NCBI GenBank assembly: GCA_945983195.1
Contig: CAMFSS010000020.1
Coordinates: 1 to 15,088, forward strand
Source: an uncultured Prevotellaceae bacterium
GTDB taxonomy: Bacteria > Bacteroidota > Bacteroidia > Bacteroidales > Muribaculaceae
Length of the DNA stretch: 15,088 nt
Direction of reading: 5' to 3'
Under the pieces are notes generated by a model. It did no database searches. It was not told the origin of the DNA and was given only the letters and a program-made list of their open reading frames with translations. Below, in pieces: positions 1 through 9,600 of this stretch. A program made the translations under genes and the position numbers. The first letter of the stretch is position 1, and every line of letters begins with the position of its first letter.

Positions 1-962
1 TCGGACGAAGGATTAGCGGCTGGGACGAGATACTTGAGGGAGGACTTGCCCCCGATGCCACAGTGATGTCGTGGCGCGGAACTGCGGGCGGACTGAAAGC
101 AATCAAGGCCGGACACGACGTGGTGATGACTCCCGGCGAATACTACTACCTCGACTACACCCAGGACGCTCCATTCAAGGAGCCAATCTCGATAGGCGGC
201 TACACGCCGCTGCGCACAGCCTACGGCTACGACCCTGCCGACCCGTCGCTCACCGGCGACGAGCTGAAGCACCTGCTCGGCGTGCAGGGCAACCTGTGGA
301 GCGAATACATACCTACCGACGCACACGCCGAATACATGTACTATCCGCGAGCCTTTGCCGTGGCTGAAACAGGCTGGAGCCGCGCTGCCGACAAGGACTA
401 CGAGCGATTTCACCGCAATGCAGTGACGCTGTGCGCCCTGCTCAAGGACAAAGGCTACAACACATTCGACATTGCCGGAGAATATGGCGAGCGCAAGGAG
501 AGCTACATCGCAGCCAAGCACCTTGCCCGCGGCTGCCGCGTGACCTACAACATTCCCTACAGCCGCCAGTGGCCGGGAGCCGGCGACACGGCACTCACCG
601 ATGGCGTGCAGGGAGGCTGGACCTACCTCGACCGCAAGTGGCAAGGCACAACGCGCGACCTCGACGTGACAATAGACCTCGGTGCCGTGAAACCCGTGCA
701 CTGCGTGGCGGCAACATTCATGCACTCAGAGGGAGCATGGGTGCACGTGCCGAAACTGATGGAGGTGTCGACATCGACCGACGGAAAGGACTTCACAAGC
801 GCAGGAACGGCTTGGGGCTATGTGCCCGACGGACAGCCTAAAATGCTGTTCCAGCCATACATAGTGACGTGTGACGTGCAGGCACGCTATGTGAGAGTGC
901 ATGCCGTGAAGCACGACCGCGAAGGGGCATGGATTTTCACCGACGAGATTGTGGTGAATTAA
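1..962 (+). CDS. Beta-N-acetylhexosaminidase, GH20, C-terminal part
   Basis: This is the 3' part of a gene entering from the left edge; the first complete codon is at base 3 and 319 residues are visible. The enzyme would remove terminal GlcNAc/GalNAc from glycans, normally in the periplasm or at the cell surface. The visible start holds the GH20 segment around GWDEIL, then VMSWRG, a YYLDYTQ stretch and GVQGNLWSEYI, which line the substrate pocket after the catalytic Asp-Glu pair; that pair (HxGGDE) lies upstream of the window. From about base 590 a second domain follows (LTDGVQGGWTYLD, VTIDLG, STDGKDF, ARYVRVHA). It resembles an F5/8 type C (discoidin-like, CBM32-like) sugar-binding domain, a common C-terminal partner of Bacteroidales GH20 enzymes. 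The gene ends 21 bases before the convergent Lrp gene. The signal peptide and promoter are not in view. Confidence 0.93.
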   Translation, partial: GRRISGWDEILEGGLAPDATVMSWRGTAGGLKAIKAGHDVVMTPGEYYYLDYTQDAPFKEPISIGGYTPLRTAYGYDPADPSLTGDELKHLLGVQGNLWSEYIPTDAHAEYMYYPRAFAVAETGWSRAADKDYERFHRNAVTLCALLKDKGYNTFDIAGEYGERKESYIAAKHLARGCRVTYNIPYSRQWPGAGDTALTDGVQGGWTYLDRKWQGTTRDLDVTIDLGAVKPVHCVAATFMHSEGAWVHVPKLMEVSTSTDGKDFTSAGTAWGYVPDGQPKMLFQPYIVTCDVQARYVRVHAVKHDREGAWIFTDEIVVN

Positions 963-983
963 GCCCAAATCGGGGAGGAACAA

Positions 984-1445
984 TCAGATGGGTATTTCGG
1001 GCGACTGCTTCACCACCGACATAACGAAATTGCTCTGCAAGCTGCCGACACTGGGAATTGAGCCAAGCGAATCGAGCACAAAAGCCTCATAGTGCTTCAT
1101 GTCGCGCACATAGATTTTGAGCATATAGTCGAAGTCGCCTGAAATGTTGTAGCACTCAGTGACTTCGGGAATGGCATTGATTGCAGCCATAAACTCGCGC
1201 CCCAGTGTGCCATTGTGCTGCTTGAGCTTCACATTGCAGAGAATGCAGAGGTTCTTGTCGAGCTTTTCGGCATCGAGCAGGGCAACGTAACGCTGTATGT
1301 AGCCCTCCTTCTCAAGACGGCGCACGCGCTCAAACACCGGAGTCGACGACAAGTTCACCTTTGCGGCAAGCTCCTTGGTGGTGATATTGGAATCGTGCTG
1401 CAAAATGCGCAGCAGCTTCAAGTCGATTTTGTCAAGTCCTTCCAT
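984..1445 (-). CDS. Lrp/AsnC family transcriptional regulator
   Basis: This 153-residue protein has the full usual length of an Lrp/AsnC regulator. These are DNA-binding dimers or octamers that respond to amino acids or other small ligands. The N-terminal winged helix-turn-helix spans about residues 5-54, with the recognition region around TTKELAAKVNLSSTPVFERV and the wing at RRLEKEGYI. The C-terminal ligand-binding RAM domain spans about 66-146 and has the typical VTECYNISGDFDYML segment (94-109). The gene is convergent with the GH20 gene (21-base gap) and divergent from folK, with about 110 bases between the two starts. Many family members control their own promoter, and the shared intergenic region would let it affect folK too; both are inference. 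The ligand cannot be told from the sequence. Confidence 0.95.
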   Translation of the reverse strand: MEGLDKIDLKLLRILQHDSNITTKELAAKVNLSSTPVFERVRRLEKEGYIQRYVALLDAEKLDKNLCILCNVKLKQHNGTLGREFMAAINAIPEVTECYNISGDFDYMLKIYVRDMKHYEAFVLDSLGSIPSVGSLQSNFVMSVVKQSPEIPI

Positions 1446-1509
1446 AACGACGAATATAAAAAAACAAGCAATATACGCCCAAATGCAGGCATAGTGGCTA
1501 TATGATTGG

Positions 1510-1517
1510 CAAATATA
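1510..1517 (-). promoter_or_regulatory. Putative -7 element for the Lrp/AsnC gene
   Basis: Read on the minus strand this is TATATTTG, a full match to the Bacteroidetes -7 consensus TAnnTTTG. It would give a leader of about 60 bases before the start at 1445. No convincing TTTG -33 element is seen at 19-21 bases, so the call rests on one short AT-rich motif. Confidence 0.4.
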
Positions 1518-1539
1518 CGAAAAAGTATCTGAAAAGACG

Positions 1540-1547
1540 TAATTTTG
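1540..1547 (+). promoter_or_regulatory. Putative -7 element for folK
   Basis: The sequence TAATTTTG matches TAnnTTTG exactly and lies only eight bases before the ATG at 1556. Transcription would start around 1550-1552, leaving a leader of a few bases. No clear -33 TTTG is present. The position also argues against the in-frame upstream ATG at 1502 as the start. Confidence 0.5.
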
Positions 1548-1555
1548 CAGAAAAA

Positions 1556-2047
1556 ATGAATTACTATCTCAACATAGGGACGAATATCGGCGACCGACAT
1601 GCCAACATAGCGCGTGCCGTGGCTGAAATAGCGGAGCGACTGGGTGCACAACCGGCAGTGAGTGCACCGATTGAGTCGGAACCGTGGGGATTTGTGTCAC
1701 CGCACCGGTTTGTGAACGTGGGATTGCGGATTGAGAGCGACGCGAAGCCCGAAGATGTGCTGCGCGAGCTGCGTGCGATAGAGGCGGCAATGGGGAGCAC
1801 AAGCCACCGCAATGCCGACGGCTCATACGCCGACCGCGTGGTCGACATCGACATAATAGCCATAGACGAGATGGTGATTGACACCCCGGAGCTGAAGGTG
1901 CCGCATCCGCGCATGGAGCAGCGCGAATTTGTGCTTGCGCCTATGGCAGAGATTGCTCCTGAGTGGCATCACCCGATGAGCCGGCTGACTGCGAAAGAGC
2001 TTCTTGAGTGGCTCGCTCGCGGGCAAGACGCTCCTTGTAGGCCTTGA
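1556..2047 (+). CDS. folK: 2-amino-4-hydroxy-6-hydroxymethyldihydropteridine pyrophosphokinase (HPPK)
   Basis: HPPK transfers pyrophosphate from ATP to 6-hydroxymethyl-7,8-dihydropterin, the step before dihydropteroate synthase in folate synthesis, in the cytoplasm. The 163-residue product matches the usual 155-165 residues. It begins with the family opening LNIGTNIGDRHANI and has the SEPWGF.SPHRFVN loop (42-54). The R94-x-x-D97-x-D99 motif (DRVVDIDI) carries the two magnesium-binding aspartates, and the HPRM segment (H117, R119) with R123 follows. I chose the ATG at 1556 because homologues begin here and because a -7 promoter element lies between it and the in-frame ATG at 1502, which would add 18 unrelated residues. 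The last 107 bases overlap the small minus-strand gene ending at 1941. No other folate gene is adjacent. Confidence 0.95.
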   Translation: MNYYLNIGTNIGDRHANIARAVAEIAERLGAQPAVSAPIESEPWGFVSPHRFVNVGLRIESDAKPEDVLRELRAIEAAMGSTSHRNADGSYADRVVDIDIIAIDEMVIDTPELKVPHPRMEQREFVLAPMAEIAPEWHHPMSRLTAKELLEWLARGQDAPCRP

Positions 2048-2141
2048 GCTGCTTGCGGAAAGCAGCCTTTCGGGCAGCCTCCTTACGGGCTTTGAGAGCC
2101 AAATAATCGTCGTATTGTCGTTCAAGAAAATTATCAGCCAT
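1941..2141 (-). CDS. Small charged helical protein of unknown function
   Basis: This 66-residue ORF begins MADNFLERQYDDYLALKARK. It continues as an Arg/Lys/Ala/Glu-rich stretch to about residue 46 that should form one long helix or coiled coil, then a Gln/Ser/Gly-rich tail. There is no signal peptide, membrane segment or cysteine. I recall short Bacteroidales hypothetical proteins with a similar M-x-D-N-F-L-E opening, but this is memory and not a search. Its support is a good promoter immediately upstream (TTTG, 19 bases, TAATTTAG) with a leader of about 20 bases. Its 3' third lies antisense to the folK end, so that part is constrained by both genes. The basic helical segment could contact nucleic acid, but I assign no function. 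Confidence 0.62.
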   Translation of the reverse strand: MADNFLERQYDDYLALKARKEAARKAAFRKQLKAYKERLARERATQEALSQSAGSSGDATQEQSLP

Positions 2142-2163
2142 AGTATCTGCTTTTTTGCGGGTG

Positions 2164-2194
2164 CTAAATTAGTGCATATCGGGGAGAAAACAAA
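2164..2194 (-). promoter_or_regulatory. Promoter for the small charged-protein gene
   Basis: On the minus strand a TTTG (2191-2194) is followed after 19 bases by TAATTTAG (2164-2171), one mismatch from TAnnTTTG. The spacing matches the Bacteroidetes sigma-70-type promoter and places the transcript start about 20 bases before the ATG at 2141. It is back-to-back with the promoter of the capsid-like gene. Confidence 0.55.
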
Positions 2195-2237
2195 GTGATT
2201 GTCACTTTTTGTGGATAAAACGGTGCTGTGCAGGCAG

Positions 2238-2245
2238 TAATTTTG
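2238..2245 (+). promoter_or_regulatory. Putative -7 element for the capsid-like gene
   Basis: TAATTTTG matches TAnnTTTG exactly. It would start transcription near 2250, leaving a leader of about 50 A-rich bases before the ATG at 2300. The nearest TTTG (2208-2211) is 26 bases upstream, longer than the usual 19-21, so the -33 half is uncertain. Confidence 0.5.
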
Positions 2246-2299
2246 CCGCAGAAACGAAATTATCATTTTTATCAACAACACAAAAAAACAATCAGTATC

Positions 2300-3562
2300 A
2301 TGGAAAACAACAATGCAACTATCGTGAACGGAGTAGAGAACGGACAGCATGTGGTGAACGGACCACTCACCACCGAAATCACCAACCAGGCATCGCCATC
2401 GCTCCTGGTGAATGAGATTGACCGCCAAATCGTGAAAATCCGCCCAATGGCAACACCGGTTGACCAGCTCTCGCGGTGTGCAGGAGCAAAACGCTCAGGG
2501 AGCATGATTGTGGACTACTACAACGTCGACACCAAGCCTACCACAGTGACCGTAATCAACGCGACCGGCATCGACGGCGACAAGACCAAGCTGAAAATCC
2601 GCACCGACAACAACGACAGCATCGACGTGAGCGACACACTGCTGGCCGACGGAATCAACGGCTATCTGCCCGACGGCAGCATCGACGAAAACTGCCAACT
2701 TGTGCTCTATGTGGTGGCAAAAGATGAAACTAGCATCACCGTAATGGCTGCGAACGGCATAGCTGACTCATCGGGCAACACACAGGTGCCCATGCTCAAC
2801 CCCAACAGCCGCCTGATAAGAATGGGACGAGCCGCAACCGAACTTGATGTGCAGACAGCACAATTTGAGGCACTGCCACAGAAGGCGCAGAACTACTGCC
2901 AGATTTTCAAGATGCAAATCGAGCAGAGCACACTACAGAAAATCGCCAACAAGGAAGTGGACTGGACAATGACCGACCAGGAAGAGGCGGCAATCTACGA
3001 CATGCGCCTCGGCATGGAGAAGAGTTTCCTCTTCGGCGCAAAACGCCGCATATACGACCCCGTGAAAAAGGAGACGGTGCTGCTCACCGGCGGAATATGG
3101 GGACAGGCAGGAAAGACATTCTTCTACGAGGAGAACGGACTGACGCAAGACGCGGTAATCGACCTCATGCGCGAAGCATTCACCGGAAATGCCGGCTCGA
3201 AGCGCAAAGTGCTCATAGGAGGCTCGGGACTTATCGGGCGACTCAACAAGCTCGACTACACCAAGATGATAAGCGCAGGCGAGAATGTGGCAAAATGGGG
3301 CATCGACTTCACCGAGATGCGCTCGAAATTCGGCAAGCTCTATGTGCTCCTCTCTGAAGTGTTCGACGAGTGCGGAATGCCCAACAACGGCATGATTATC
3401 GACCCTGAATACTTGCAGAAGTACAGCCACCTGCCATTCGGCACTGAGGCGCTCAACCTGAAGTCGGCAGGCGTGCGCAACACCGATGCGCTGGTACTCA
3501 CCGAAGCATCGTGCCTTGTGCTCCGCTACCCCAAGGCTCATGTTCGCATAGTGATGGAATGA
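2300..3562 (+). CDS. Phage major-capsid-like protein (SU10/DUF5309-like), solitary
   Basis: The 420-residue product reads like an HK97-fold major capsid protein of the SU10 MCP / DUF5309 type. A low-complexity, Asn/Gly-rich N-terminal arm (1-35) precedes the capsid-like opening NEIDRQIVKIRPMATPVDQLSR (39-60). A beta-rich insertion follows (about 80-150), then the hallmark segment KAQNYCQIFKMQIEQS (195-210), a helix with DMRLGMEKSFLFGAKRR (234-250) and TGGIWGQAG (263-271). A C-terminal part has KVLIGGSGLIGRLNKL and a final strand ALVLTEASCLVLRYPKAHVRIVME. I chose the ATG at 2300; the longer frame from 2228 would start upstream of the -7 element. The gene is intact, codon use resembles its neighbours, and no terminase, portal, protease or tail gene is in the window. 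It could be a domesticated shell-forming protein or a relic. The fold assignment is from recognition of family motifs only. Confidence 0.72.
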   Translation: MENNNATIVNGVENGQHVVNGPLTTEITNQASPSLLVNEIDRQIVKIRPMATPVDQLSRCAGAKRSGSMIVDYYNVDTKPTTVTVINATGIDGDKTKLKIRTDNNDSIDVSDTLLADGINGYLPDGSIDENCQLVLYVVAKDETSITVMAANGIADSSGNTQVPMLNPNSRLIRMGRAATELDVQTAQFEALPQKAQNYCQIFKMQIEQSTLQKIANKEVDWTMTDQEEAAIYDMRLGMEKSFLFGAKRRIYDPVKKETVLLTGGIWGQAGKTFFYEENGLTQDAVIDLMREAFTGNAGSKRKVLIGGSGLIGRLNKLDYTKMISAGENVAKWGIDFTEMRSKFGKLYVLLSEVFDECGMPNNGMIIDPEYLQKYSHLPFGTEALNLKSAGVRNTDALVLTEASCLVLRYPKAHVRIVME

Positions 3563-3588
3563 TTGTCCGTGAAAGCCAATTGAAGCAA

Positions 3589-3624
3589 GAAAGGGTGTGT
3601 CACTCAGTGGTGACACACCCTTTC
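3589..3624. terminator. Strong bidirectional hairpin terminator
   Basis: A perfect 15-base-pair inverted repeat (3589-3603 with 3610-3624, arm GAAAGGGTGTGTCAC) encloses a 6-base loop. It sits 26 bases after the capsid-like stop and 23 bases beyond the stop of the convergent protease gene, so it can end both transcripts. The arm starts AAAG and ends CTTT, giving short U-rich ends in both directions. Confidence 0.88.
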
Positions 3625-3647
3625 GCTATTTAAGGGAAGCCGTAGGC

Positions 3648-6600
3648 TTATTTGCGAATAACCGGGCAGGTGGCAACCTTGCCGTCGTGCGAAACCTTAA
3701 GAATGTAGATTCCGCGTGCGAGGCTTGCTACATCAATAGCCTGTGCTGTGCCTGCTGCTGCCTCCTTCTCGGAAACATAGACCGTGGCACCATTCTCACT
3801 GAACAGCTCATACTTCACCTTGCCGCCAAAGCCGCAAGTGACGTAGAGGGTAGCAACCACAGGGTTAGGATAAGCATTCAGAGCAACACCGGCACCTACA
3901 GAAGCAACACCCGAACCATCGCTCACCTGAATCTTGAAGGTGTTGTCGGTTGAAGCTCCATAAGTATCGGTAGCGGTTATAGTAACCATAACCTCGCCCT
4001 GGGCAACGCCGTAGAAAATCACACTGCCTTCGGCAAGGAATCCCTTCACTATGCCCTCGGCAGAGTAGCTGACGGTGTAGGTCATAGCATCGCCATCGGG
4101 GTCGGTGAAGCAGTTGGCAAATGTGACAACCTCCGAAGAAGCACCCTCGCCAACTACGATGTCGGCAACAGGCAGAGCCTCGGGAGCACGGTTAGCGTGC
4201 TCAACGGTGTAGCTCACCTGTGCGCTTGCCTCCTGACGGTAGCTGTCGGCAGCAAACACTGAGAATGAGTAGTCGCCGGCAGTCTTATAGTCGGGGCTGA
4301 TAACGACCTCGATATCGGCAGTCGAAGCACCCTTCACAGTGTAGATTTCCTCGTTCTTCTCAACCGTACCGGCATCTACGGTAATCTCCTTGACAGAGGC
4401 AATGCCTGCATTGTCGGTGAAGAAAATCTGGAAATCGTCGCCCTCAGGCTCGGTAACAGTGACGTGAACCGAAGGAGCAGTACCCTCGCTCACCACGATA
4501 GCCTCGGCAGGAGCGGTGATTACGGGAGCACCGTTGCGGTCGAGCACAATCGGGAAGTTGACAATCGGAGCCGACGGATCGTTGCTCTTGATAACGAGCA
4601 TAGCCTTGTTGCCGGTGACGAGCGGAGCTGTGGCAGCATTGAGCTGGATATTCACTGCAAGAGACTCGTTAGGCTGAATTTCGCCCTGGGTCTCGGCATT
4701 GAGCATCTTCACCCACGGCGAGCCGGAAACGGTCTCAAGGCACGACATGATGTAGCCGAGCGAACCATACTGATTCTTGAACATTTCAGCCATGTCGAAC
4801 CAGCCGTAGCCTTCCACATGACCCATGTAGCGGTTGGCAACCACAGGATCCTCCTTCGAGCAGATGTATGCCGGGAACTCAACGCCCATAGGATAGTGAA
4901 CACGAACATAGAACTCCTCATCGGGGTTGATATATACGGCACGGTCGAGCGGAATGATAAGGAAGTGTCCGCCGTCGTGGGTAGCAAGGTGGAATGTACC
5001 GGTACCCATCACATTGCCGTTCTCATAGTCCTTTCCGGCTACGATTTCCACATTAATGTCGCCATACTCGATGTAAGAGCCATCGCTGTTGAGAAGAGTT
5101 GAAGCGAGGTAGATGTGCGAAATGTTGAATCCATCTTCAGGAGCGGTGAAGTGAGTAGCGGCAGTGTATAGGCCATACTTGTTGCCCGTACCGTAAGCCG
5201 GAGTTGTAGAGCCCTTCACAGCAGGATAGAAGAGGATATTCTTATATTTGAAGTCGGTAGGACCGTCGAGAGCCGAAGCCGGAGTGGCAAGCGGCTGTGG
5301 AGCAACGTTGAGATTTGCCTTGAGCGAAGCAGTCTGAGCCTCGGTGAGCTGCGGCTTCACGCTCATAGGCACCACGCCACCATTATTGTCACCTTCTTCG
5401 CCGGTTTCGGGCTGCTCGCCAACGCCTGTCATGTCGAGGCGGAGCGAATATGTGAGCTTATATGCACCGTCGTTGGCGATGTTGAGAGTCTCCACGCCGA
5501 GATAGTCGGGTGCAGCACCCTCCACATGGATATCTTCGCGGTCGAGACGCATTTCAGGAATGTCGGTAACGACAAACTTGAGGTCGATGACCTTAGTAAG
5601 CTCGGTCACGCCGTCGAGGGTGTAGGTTACGGTCAGTGGCAGAGCAGTCTCGCCAACGGTATCGTAAGCGTCCCACGACATAGGCATAGAGAGGTTCAAC
5701 GGCTGTGAGGGAGTAACCTCAATAGGCATACCCTTGAAGAACTCATAGAGCTGCCACTGGAGCGAGTACTCGCCGGTGACCCAGTCGGGCACCATCATCT
5801 GAGCAAGAAGCGTGTATAGCGGATAGCCGGCACGGTCGGTCGGGCTGTCGTAAGATATGTCGAGGACAGTCATTGCGGCAGTACCGGTGTTCTCAATCTT
5901 GAACACAGCCTCCCACGGAGCACCTGCAAGCGACACGCCGGGACCCGACGATGCGGTAGGAGTCTCCTCATATCCAACCACATGCTCCACAACGATAGGC
6001 TCGGGGAATACGGGGTTGGCAACGCCATTGATGGTGACAGCCACAGGCAGCTCAATACTTTCACTGCCGGGAACATTGCTGCTGATAGCGACAGCGTCGG
6101 TGTAGTCGCCTGCCATCTTGTCGGTGTCGATGTTGAGAGTTACAGTCTTGCTTGCTCCCGCTGCAACAGTAGAGAGAGCCACAGGGCTGAACTGCACGGC
6201 ATTTCCGAACTTGATGTGGCGGTCGGGGATAAGGAAGTATTCCGTTCCACCCTCGTTGCAGGCACCGGCAAGACCGAATGTATTGAAGATAACGGCATAG
6301 CTGTTGAGAGCCTTATACTGGAACTTGAACGAACCGTCCTTGTGCATGATGAGCTGGAAGCAAACGCCAAGGTTCATTGTGTTGCCATACTCCATCCACG
6401 AAATCACAGCCTGATTCTCGGTGATGTAGTGGAACGTACCGGCAGTTTCGTTGGCGTCCATAGTGTGCAGACCCCAGTAAGGAGCAATGATATTGGTGTA
6501 GATAGAGCCTTTGGGGAAGTCGGCAGGCGGCTCCGGCCAAATGGCATCGTCGTTGCGCTCGGTGAACGAAACGAAACCGGTGTTGTAGATGTACATGCGA

Positions 6601-9600
6601 GTGTACTCACGTCCATAGAACGGGAATGCAAACGGAAGGTCGACAGCAACGAAGTCGTGAGTATTGTAGTAGCTGAAGCCATTGCGCTCGCCAAGACCGT
6701 GCTCAATGTCGACCCACTCAAACTTCACGTTCTCATTGTCGGACGAAGAGCTGTAGACGTAGCTGACCTTGGCATTAGCCACATCGGGATCGCTGACCGA
6801 AGTGAACGCACCCGGAGTGATGGAGAACTCAAGAGCCTCATTGCCCGAGTTAGTCACCGTAAGCTCCTTGCTGAGCGGCGCACCGCTTGTCACAGTCTCC
6901 TCGATGCCTGTGATGCTAAGCTCGATTGTCGGGCAGCCGATAACCTCACCCTTCAGTGTTACGGTAAGGTCGCCTGCGCTTGTAGCAACCGTCATCTCAT
7001 CGGCAACTGCGCCTTCGGTGTCGGTAGGCATAATGACTATCACGTCTTTCGACATCCCAGGCTCGACAGTAACCGGCAACTGAGTCTCAGTGGAGAATAC
7101 AGATGACTTGAATGAAATGCCGGTAAGCGTGAACGCATCTTTACCGCTGTTCTTCACAGCCACCGGCATCTTGGCAACCGACGTGCGGAATACCTTGCCG
7201 AAGTCGACGACATCGCTCTCCACAGTGGGCTGCGGAAGGAGATTGTCGCCTGTGAAAGTGGCACGGAAAGTGACGTAGGCAGCAGCGGCAGTGGGGTCGT
7301 TGGTCTCGATAGTGAGACGGTTGAACGTATCGCCTGCGGTGATGTCGTCACCAGCCTTGATTGTGGCAGTGATTTCAGCCTCCTCACCCGGACTGACAAT
7401 GCCGTAAGCCGGAGCAATATTAGTGACGAAGTAAGGAGCCGGAGCCTCAAACTTCACTGCCGATCCGGTAGTGAACTGCTTGTAGACCTGACCATCGGGA
7501 TCACCGCCGGTGCCCCAGTAGTCGGCAATGTCGGCCGAAGTCACAACGAGAGCATCTTTATTGTCGGGGTCCTTGATACCGCAGAAGAGAGTAGAACCAC
7601 CCTGGAAGAGGCGATCGACCTCAACTTCCCAACCCATTTCGTCGTAGCCCCACTCGGTGCGTACATAGTCGTCGTAGAAAATCTCAATGTCGCCATTTGC
7701 CGAAAGGGCAATGTGGAACGAAATAGGAGTTGTCTCAACATCGTACTTCACAGCGAGCACATTGCTGAAGTTGACCACAAACTTACCGTCCTGCTTAGCG
7801 TAGGTGACGTGAGAGTTCGGACCAAACTGCAACTGGTGTCCGTAAGCCGAAATGTAAGGCACGCCTTCAAGGCTCGACGATGTAGGTGTGAGCGGCGGGA
7901 AGTAGCTGTACTCGCCAAGCCCGAATGCCAATCCGCCAAGCGAAGTGATGTAGACTTCATTGTAGGTATTGCCGTAGAACGGGAAGTCGAAGCCAAGAGC
8001 GATTGCCCTGGAATTGCGGACATTGTCGGTGAAGGTAGATGTGATTTCAGTAGCTCCGAGGAGTGCGGGATTGCCGTCGTAGGCAAAATCGGCAGCACCA
8101 TTGAGATTGGTAAGCCGAGTGTATCCGAACTTGTGCGAAGCCTTTCCGAGCGACACTTCGAGCTGATGGTCGGAGAACTTCGGGAATACGTATTCGAGCG
8201 GATAATTGCCTTCGTTCTTAATCTTGAATGTGCTTGTGGCAGCCTCGCTTGCAACGTCGACGGTGCCAAGCTCGATTGTCTCTGGCTCAACGACGATCTT
8301 CGACGGGTCGATGGCTACACCCTGCATATAGACCTTGAATTCAATGCCGGCCTTGCTCTTGAAGGTGATGCAGCCGGAGTGTGAGCCGGCCTCCTTCGGG
8401 GTGTAGATAATCTTGAACTTCGAAGTGGAGCGTGCCGGGAAACCGCCTACGGGCACATCCTTGAGCGTATAGTGCTCGGAATTGATTTTCCAACTGCTCG
8501 ACTGCAAGTAGCCGTAGTTGCCGGTGTAGACACCATAACCCTCGTTCACCACTTCCACTTCAATGGTCTTGCTGTCGCCAACGAGAAGCGAACCGAAGTT
8601 GACGATTTTCGGAGTGCTCATCACAGGCACATTTCCCTTCACGGTGACGGTGACAGGAAGAACGATAGCGTTCTTCTCGCTCTCGTTGGTAGTGAATGAG
8701 AGATTGAACTTGTAGGTGCCGTTGACGATAGGCTGACCGTCGTTGACGAACTCTACAGCCTGAGTGTCGCCCTGCTTCACAGTGCCCTCTGCCGGATTGA
8801 GGCTGAACACCTTGCTCCAAGCCGGGTTCTTGCTGAGTGCGGCAATTGTCCATGAAAGATAATCGCCGTAAGCCTCATAGTTGGATCCCTTGAGAGCATC
8901 GCGAAGCGGAATCCATGTGGCTCCGAGGTCGTTACTCATGTAGCTGTAGCCTATGTAGGCATCAGCAGTCTTGCCAAGACCGAGCGGATAGTAGTCGTTG
9001 CTCTCGGCAGGGAAGTGCATAACCACCCAGAAACCTTCGCCCGGAGCAAAACAGATCTGCTCGGTGAGCTGAATCTGCATTCCCGAATAGAAAGTGGCAG
9101 GCTTAATCTCCTGGAGCATATTGGCAGGAGTTAAAGCACCGCCGGCGCGGTAAATCTGCATTGTCGGATTCTTGCCGTAGGTCGAAGTCACCTCAACGTG
9201 AGTGAGATTGAATCCGTCGGGGTACTGGTCGGGGTCGACATAGAAATACTGAGCCTGCGAGTTGGGGAGTGAAGTATCCTCCTCGCCAATGCTTGCCCAA
9301 TACTCGCTGTACCACTGCAATCGCTTTGGATAATCGCCGGTATGGAAATCGGCAGTGCTGAAAGTCTCGCCCGCAGAGGCGTGTATCTCAGCGGCAAGAT
9401 GGCTCTTGATTTTGCCCTTTGCGCCAGGCACAAACAGGTTGCTGAGCGACTGGGTGGCAGGAGTGTACATCTTGTCGGCAATCTTTCCGCTCCAGCGCAG
9501 GAGGCCTGCGGCCGTATTCCCGATATTGAAAGTACCCGAGCCGGTGGGTGAAGATGCGGCATCGATGGTAAACGACAGCGACTTCTTGTCGACGGTCATT

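Noticed and set aside
963..983. Terminator between the GH20 and Lrp genes
   Set aside because: The gap is 21 bases and only a weak bulged GCCC/GGGC pairing reaching into the Lrp coding region is possible.
1502..1555. Upstream in-frame extension of folK
   Set aside because: HPPK proteins begin at the LNIGTNIGD segment, and a -7 element lies within the extension.
2228..2299. Upstream in-frame extension of the capsid-like protein
   Set aside because: The ATG at 2228 lies before the -7 promoter element and the added residues look like translated leader.
1823..2428. Minus-strand frame of 201 codons spanning folK end, small gene and capsid-like gene start
   Set aside because: It crosses two promoter regions and three coding regions in other frames; the 66-codon frame at 1941-2141 is better supported.
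2933..3616. Minus-strand frame of 227 codons opposite the capsid-like gene
   Set aside because: It shadows a recognised protein, and its start lies within the strong terminator stem.
1941..3640. A prophage or mobile island around the capsid-like gene
   Set aside because: No integrase, terminase, portal, protease, tail, transposase or attachment-site repeat was found around it, and base composition looks like the neighbours.
5982..7106. Long plus-strand open frame (374 codons), with several others, inside the giant protease gene
   Set aside because: They are antisense shadows of a clearly coding minus-strand frame, with no recognisable domains, promoter or start context.
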